Of a stretch of 54,688 bases of DNA, positions 51,253-54,688 are shown piece by piece. The notes beneath the pieces are model-generated. The model saw only the letters and a program-made list of their open reading frames with translations, had not been told where the DNA came from and did no database searches. This DNA comes from Anaerotignum sp. (GTDB lineage Bacteria > Bacillota > Clostridia > Lachnospirales > Anaerotignaceae). The position numbers were made by a program, and so were the translations under genes. Where the stretch lies: assembly GCA_020024455.1 (NCBI GenBank), contig JAHHTU010000013.1, positions 1-54,688 of the forward strand. The letters are read 5' to 3'. The first letter of the stretch is position 1. Every line of letters starts with the position of its first letter.

Positions 51253-52635
51253 ATGGAGAATGCTATGCAGGTAATTACCAGTATCAAAGATGTCGTATGG
51301 GGGCCAATTATGCTGATTGCATTATTTGGTACACACGTTTTCTTGACCATTCGAACAAGATGTATTCAAAGATACACATTCAAAGGGATTAAACTTTCTA
51401 TTACCCCTGACACAGAAGCAGAAGGCGATGTATCCGGTTTTGGTGCATTGGCAACTGCATTGGCAGCAACCATTGGTACAGGGAATATCGTAGGGGTTGC
51501 AACAGCGATTGCAACAGGCGGTCCTGGTGCTGTGTTCTGGGTTTGGTTGACAGGTTGTTTTGGGATTGCGTCAAAATATGGTGAAGCGATTTTGGCAATT
51601 AAATATAGAGTCAAAGGTTCTGACGGTGCGATGAACGGTGGCCCTATGTATGCTTTGGAAAGAGGTTTGAAACAGAAGTGGCTTGGTGTTTTGTTTGCAC
51701 TATTTGCGGGGATTGCGTGTTTTGGTATCGGTAACGGTACACAAGGTAACTCAATCACCGGCATGGTGGCAACAAACTTTGGGGTATCCAAATATATCAC
51801 AGCGATTGTATTGACTGTGGCAACCGGTTTTGTTATATTGGGTGGTGTAAAATCCATCGCAAAAGTTTGTGAAAAACTGGTTCCTTTTATGGCTGGTTTC
51901 TACATATTGGGTTGTATCATTATATTGGTATTAAACCATGCATATGTGCTTGACGCTTTGAAAATTATCGTGACAAGTGCGTTTACAACAAAAGCTGCAA
52001 CCGGTGGTTTTATTGGTTCTACGTTGCTGGTTGCAATGCGTGCTGGTGTTTCTCGTGGTTTGTTTACAAATGAATCCGGACTAGGTTCTGCACCAATCGC
52101 CGATGCAGCAGCAACCACAAGAAATCCTGTGCGTCAAGGTTTGATTGCGATGACAGGTGTATTTTGGGATACGGTTATTGTTTGTGCTTTGACAGGTATT
52201 GTGTTGGTATCTTCTATGTTGAAAGACCCTGTCGCAACAGCCGGCTTGTCCGGTGGTGACCTTTCTTCCGTAGCATTTAGAAATATCCCTGTGATTGGAC
52301 CGATTGTTTTGACCGTTGGGTTGATTACATTTGCATGGTCTACCATTTTGGGCTGGAGTTATTATGGGGAAAGATGTTGGGTATATCTGTGTGGCCATAA
52401 AGCGATTATGCCATTCCGTGTTTTATGGACGATTGTCGTATTCATTGGTTCTGTCGTAAGTTTGGATTTGATTTGGAATATCGCAGATATTTTGAATGCT
52501 TTGATGGCATTCCCGAACTTGGTGGCATTGTTGCTGTTGAGTGGTGTCATTGTTTCCGAAACAAAAAAATATTTGTTTGATGACAACTTAGATGGCTGGT
52601 CAGAAGATGAAATTCCAGTGGTAGAAGATAAATAA
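51253..52635 (+). CDS. Alanine/glycine:cation symporter (AGCS family)
   Basis: This 460-residue secondary transporter carries alanine or glycine with Na+. Family motifs are GDVSGFGALATALAATIGTG, GTGNIVGVATAIATGGPGAV, NESGLGSAPIADAAATTRNP and WSYYGERC. Around ten helices are visible. ATG 51253 follows AGGGAGGG; the open frame upstream is not used. It has its own unit, closed by a terminator. Confidence 0.93.
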   Translation: MENAMQVITSIKDVVWGPIMLIALFGTHVFLTIRTRCIQRYTFKGIKLSITPDTEAEGDVSGFGALATALAATIGTGNIVGVATAIATGGPGAVFWVWLTGCFGIASKYGEAILAIKYRVKGSDGAMNGGPMYALERGLKQKWLGVLFALFAGIACFGIGNGTQGNSITGMVATNFGVSKYITAIVLTVATGFVILGGVKSIAKVCEKLVPFMAGFYILGCIIILVLNHAYVLDALKIIVTSAFTTKAATGGFIGSTLLVAMRAGVSRGLFTNESGLGSAPIADAAATTRNPVRQGLIAMTGVFWDTVIVCALTGIVLVSSMLKDPVATAGLSGGDLSSVAFRNIPVIGPIVLTVGLITFAWSTILGWSYYGERCWVYLCGHKAIMPFRVLWTIVVFIGSVVSLDLIWNIADILNALMAFPNLVALLLLSGVIVSETKKYLFDDNLDGWSEDEIPVVEDK

Positions 52636-52646
52636 AATATGAAATA

Positions 52647-52680
52647 AAAAAAAGTCACTCTGATATGGAGTGACTTTTTT
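52647..52680. terminator. Bidirectional terminator
   Basis: AAAAGTCACTC pairs with GAGTGACTTTT between convergent genes. Confidence 0.92.
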
Positions 52681-52685
52681 GTTGG

Positions 52686-52937
52686 TCAAAATAAGCCGAA
52701 TAAGCCTTTCTTTTTGTATGGTTCTTTTTGTATGGTTCCAATATCATATCCCAAGTCGGTGATGACTTTTTGTAATGCTGTTTCATCGAGTTCTTCTTCT
52801 GTTTGAATGATGGTTTGGTTTTTGGAATGAGAAGAAGTGACTTTTTTGACGTCAAATGCTTTGCGAATGGCATCATTGGTGTGTGCCTCGCACATACCGC
52901 ACATCATACCTTTGATTTCGACGGTGTATTTCCACAT
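52686..52937 (-). CDS. Heavy-metal-associated (HMA) domain protein
   Basis: This 83-residue protein has one HMA fold with the soft-metal motif GMMCGMCE (C13 and C16), followed by LQKVITDLGYDIGTIQ and a basic end. It may be a copper chaperone, but no copper ATPase or CsoR lies nearby. ATG 52937 has GGAG nine bases upstream; the open frame further up crosses the promoter. Confidence 0.88.
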   Translation of the reverse strand: MWKYTVEIKGMMCGMCEAHTNDAIRKAFDVKKVTSSHSKNQTIIQTEEELDETALQKVITDLGYDIGTIQKEPYKKKGLFGLF

Positions 52938-52970
52938 ATTGATAAACTCCTCTCTGGTTGATATAAAATA

Positions 52971-53017
52971 GTTAGCTCTATCTAACTTCATTATATCGCA
53001 ATTCACAATTTTTTCAA
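52971..53017 (-). promoter_or_regulatory. Promoter and inverted repeat before the HMA gene
   Basis: Minus strand: TTGAAA (53017-53012), 16 bases, TATAAT (52995-52990). At 52971-52986 GTTAG and CTAAC form perfect inverted arms six bases apart over the likely start site, a plausible operator. Confidence 0.55.
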
Positions 53018-53029
53018 GTCTGTTTATGA

Positions 53030-53065
53030 CAAAACCTCCCAATCCAAAATACAGATTGAGAGGTT
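53030..53065 (-). terminator. Terminator of the surface-protein gene
   Basis: Minus strand: AACCTCTCAATC pairs with GATTGGGAGGTT with one mismatch; the T tail is short. Confidence 0.7.
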
Positions 53066-53080
53066 GTTTCTTAGAATAAA

Positions 53081-54688
53081 TTAGATTTCCAAATCATTTA
53101 TGCGGCACAGCATAGAAGCAGTTGCTGCACGAGTGAGGTTTTCAGAAGCTTTGAAAGCACCTGTTTTATCACCGGAAATCAAGCCGGCGTTGTACCATTT
53201 GTAAATGACATCGGCACCGGGAGCAGTTTTTGGAACATCTGGGATAGATGTTACATTTTTTACGGCTTTTGTGCGTTCTGCATCCATAGCTTTATCCATA
53301 ATCAAAACCATATCCAAACGGGTTGCTGTGTTTTTCAAGCGGCTTACAGGCAAGCTGGAAGCAGTTACAATGCCATGATCCAAACAATATTGATAATATG
53401 GCATATACCAAGGGCCACTGACATTTGGTAAGGAAACATCATTGCCACCATGCATTTTTGCAGCCAATACCAAAATTTGAGAGAACGTCAATGTACCATT
53501 CGGGTCAAATTGACCTTTGCCGACACCTGTCATCAGTCCGGCTTCGGAAACGGCATTCACCGCAGGTGCAAACCATTGATGTGGTTTTACGTCCCAGAAT
53601 GCGGAAGAAGCGTTGTTTTGTTGAGATTGCCGAATCATAGAGTTATCAAAAACTTTTACAAAGTGGTCAGTATTGGGAATTTTTTCCGGATTGTTAACTG
53701 GTAAACACAATGTACCATCTGTATCATAACCCATGCCCCAAATGGAACCATCAGATTTTTGTACAAATACTCTTCTTCCTGATGAATCAGATACAACATT
53801 CACAACATTATCAATATTAACTTTTTTAGGAACATCTTGATAAGGGAAGGGAGATGTTCCAATGTCAGGACTAGGTGTATACATTTGGTTTCCACCAGTA
53901 TATCCAAGTGCAGTATTTAGATTATATCCCCAACTATAAAGAGAACCATCAGCTGTTTGTGCATATTTTGTTGGCATAGTGTTATGTGTATTTGACCAAC
54001 AAGCAACTATATTGTCTAAAATTTTGCTGGGTGTGTTCACCTGTTCTGTTCCACCAGCACCTCTTGCACCGAAACTTTCGTCACCGAATGTCCAAAGAGA
54101 ACCATCTGCACGAATTGCCATATTATTAGCGATTGCAACTGCATTATCCAATACTTGTGTGAGATGCTCTGTATAATCTTCGATTATCCATACTGTACTA
54201 TCATTTTTGAGAACAGTTCTTCCAGATACTTCTTTGACATTGTTTGCTATGGGTGCTGTTTTGTAAGCAATTGGCCATAAAGTACCATCTTTTTTCACTG
54301 CAAAGAAATTACTAAACTGTGTAACATTATCCAATATTTTATGTAATTGTTTGGACTCAAATGTCCAAAGTGTACCATCATTTTTGAGGAGAGTAGCATT
54401 TCGAATATTACCTGTAACAGCAGTGTATCCACTACCTAATTTCACCGGTTTGCCATTCCATGTTTTTCCCCAATCAGAAACACCTGCACCCCAGCCCCAC
54501 AAATCACCATTGTTGTCAATGGCTAAACCGTCTGCAAAGGACTGGATACCTGTGTTACGAATACCACCTGGTACAGTTTGTGGTTTTTCAGGTTTCTGAG
54601 GCTGCTCGGGTTTTTGCGGTTTTTCAGATTTCTGAGGCTGCTCGGGTTTTTGCGGTTTTTCAGGTTTCTGAGGCTGCTCAGGTTTTTG
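53081..54688 (-). CDS. Surface protein with RCC1-like repeats and three SLH domains (5' end outside window)
   Basis: 535 residues are visible and the frame stays open to the window edge, so the N-terminus is missing. In order: three 12-residue Pro/Glu/Lys/Gln repeats; about seven RCC1-like blades, each with a DGxLW-type turn (NNGDLWGWG, KNDGTLWTFE, RADGSLWTFGD, ADGSLYSWGYN, KSDGSIWGMGYD); and three C-terminal SLH domains (GQFDPNGTLTFSQ, LKNTATRLDMVLIM, GAFKASENLTRAATASM). SLH domains bind secondary wall polymer, so the protein is cell-surface anchored with an exposed beta-propeller-like part. Ligand unknown. Confidence 0.85.
   Translation of the reverse strand, partial: QKPEQPQKPEKPQKPEQPQKSEKPQKPEQPQKPEKPQTVPGGIRNTGIQSFADGLAIDNNGDLWGWGAGVSDWGKTWNGKPVKLGSGYTAVTGNIRNATLLKNDGTLWTFESKQLHKILDNVTQFSNFFAVKKDGTLWPIAYKTAPIANNVKEVSGRTVLKNDSTVWIIEDYTEHLTQVLDNAVAIANNMAIRADGSLWTFGDESFGARGAGGTEQVNTPSKILDNIVACWSNTHNTMPTKYAQTADGSLYSWGYNLNTALGYTGGNQMYTPSPDIGTSPFPYQDVPKKVNIDNVVNVVSDSSGRRVFVQKSDGSIWGMGYDTDGTLCLPVNNPEKIPNTDHFVKVFDNSMIRQSQQNNASSAFWDVKPHQWFAPAVNAVSEAGLMTGVGKGQFDPNGTLTFSQILVLAAKMHGGNDVSLPNVSGPWYMPYYQYCLDHGIVTASSLPVSRLKNTATRLDMVLIMDKAMDAERTKAVKNVTSIPDVPKTAPGADVIYKWYNAGLISGDKTGAFKASENLTRAATASMLCRINDLEI
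54581..54688 (-). repeat. 36-bp coding repeat, three copies in window
   Basis: Three contiguous 36-bp units code QKPEQPQKPEKP, the middle one with S for one P. The array probably continues past the edge. It forms a rigid, charged spacer in the surface protein. Confidence 0.9.

Noticed and set aside
54581..54688. Regular 36-bp repeats that might suggest CRISPR
   Set aside because: The units are contiguous with no spacers and stay in frame with the surface-protein gene.

Overview
The window reads as a chromosomal segment of a strictly anaerobic, endospore-forming, low-to-moderate GC Firmicute of the Clostridia type (a Lachnospirales-like relative is my guess; the species cannot be told from sequence alone). 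The anaerobic signs are a class III ribonucleotide reductase (nrdD/nrdG) and an NfnA/NfnB pair for electron bifurcation. The spore signs are cwlD, yabP and yabQ. The gene orders mazG-hup-rqcP-yabP-yabQ-divIC and rho-rpmE-DUF1385-prmC-prfA are typical of the phylum. The tRNA genes do not encode CCA, and strong AGGAGG ribosome binding sites and U-tailed hairpin terminators occur throughout.

Layout, left to right. 1-1160: a compact two-hairpin RNA with its own promoter and terminator, placed directly before an AbiF/Abi_2-family HEPN protein; this is the only clear defence or toxin-like locus. 1194-3560: an operon with a small membrane protein, beta-carbonic anhydrase, an MBL-fold hydrolase and a cell-wall amidase. 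3569-5238 (minus): an NTF2-like protein and an AI-2E transporter. 5430-7789: gltX and a membrane-anchored C39-like protease. 7857-11795 (minus): a 52-aa small protein, then the serine operon serC-serA-DUF1015. 12014-18014: cwlD, a DEAD-box-like helicase, a DUF1292 protein, a secreted phosphodiesterase, thiD under a TPP riboswitch, and an LCP cell-wall ligase. 18030-20994: metNIQ behind a T-box whose specifier reads AUG. 21042-24223 (minus): nrdD-nrdG-dut with tandem NrdR-like boxes. 24280-28848 (minus): glpK, a glyoxalase II-like hydrolase, nfnAB. 29044-31649: the mazG to divIC cluster. 31671-32013: tRNA-Met, tRNA-Glu and tRNA-Val. 32021-37323: an ECF S component, mntP, a PAP2 phosphatase, DUF2461, mecA and an unrecognised membrane protein. 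37481-44604: a LysM membrane protein, rho, rpmE, DUF1385, prmC, prfA and a split chromate-type transporter pair. 44633-45930: two nearly identical XRE regulators facing a third, then tRNA-Arg. 46042-52635: an amino-acid permease, a DUF134-Mrp-NifX-like metal/Fe-S operon, an amidohydrolase and an AGCS symporter. 52686-54688 (minus): an HMA metallochaperone-like protein and the 3' part of a surface protein with RCC1-like and SLH repeats that runs off the window.

Most of the window is ordinary housekeeping with rich RNA-level control: TPP riboswitch, T-box, a probable L31 leader, and hairpins that may gate yabP and the ECF S gene. The items most worth a second look are the AbiF RNA-protein locus at the left end, the palindromic operator in front of the DUF134 operon, and the duplicated XRE regulator cassette.
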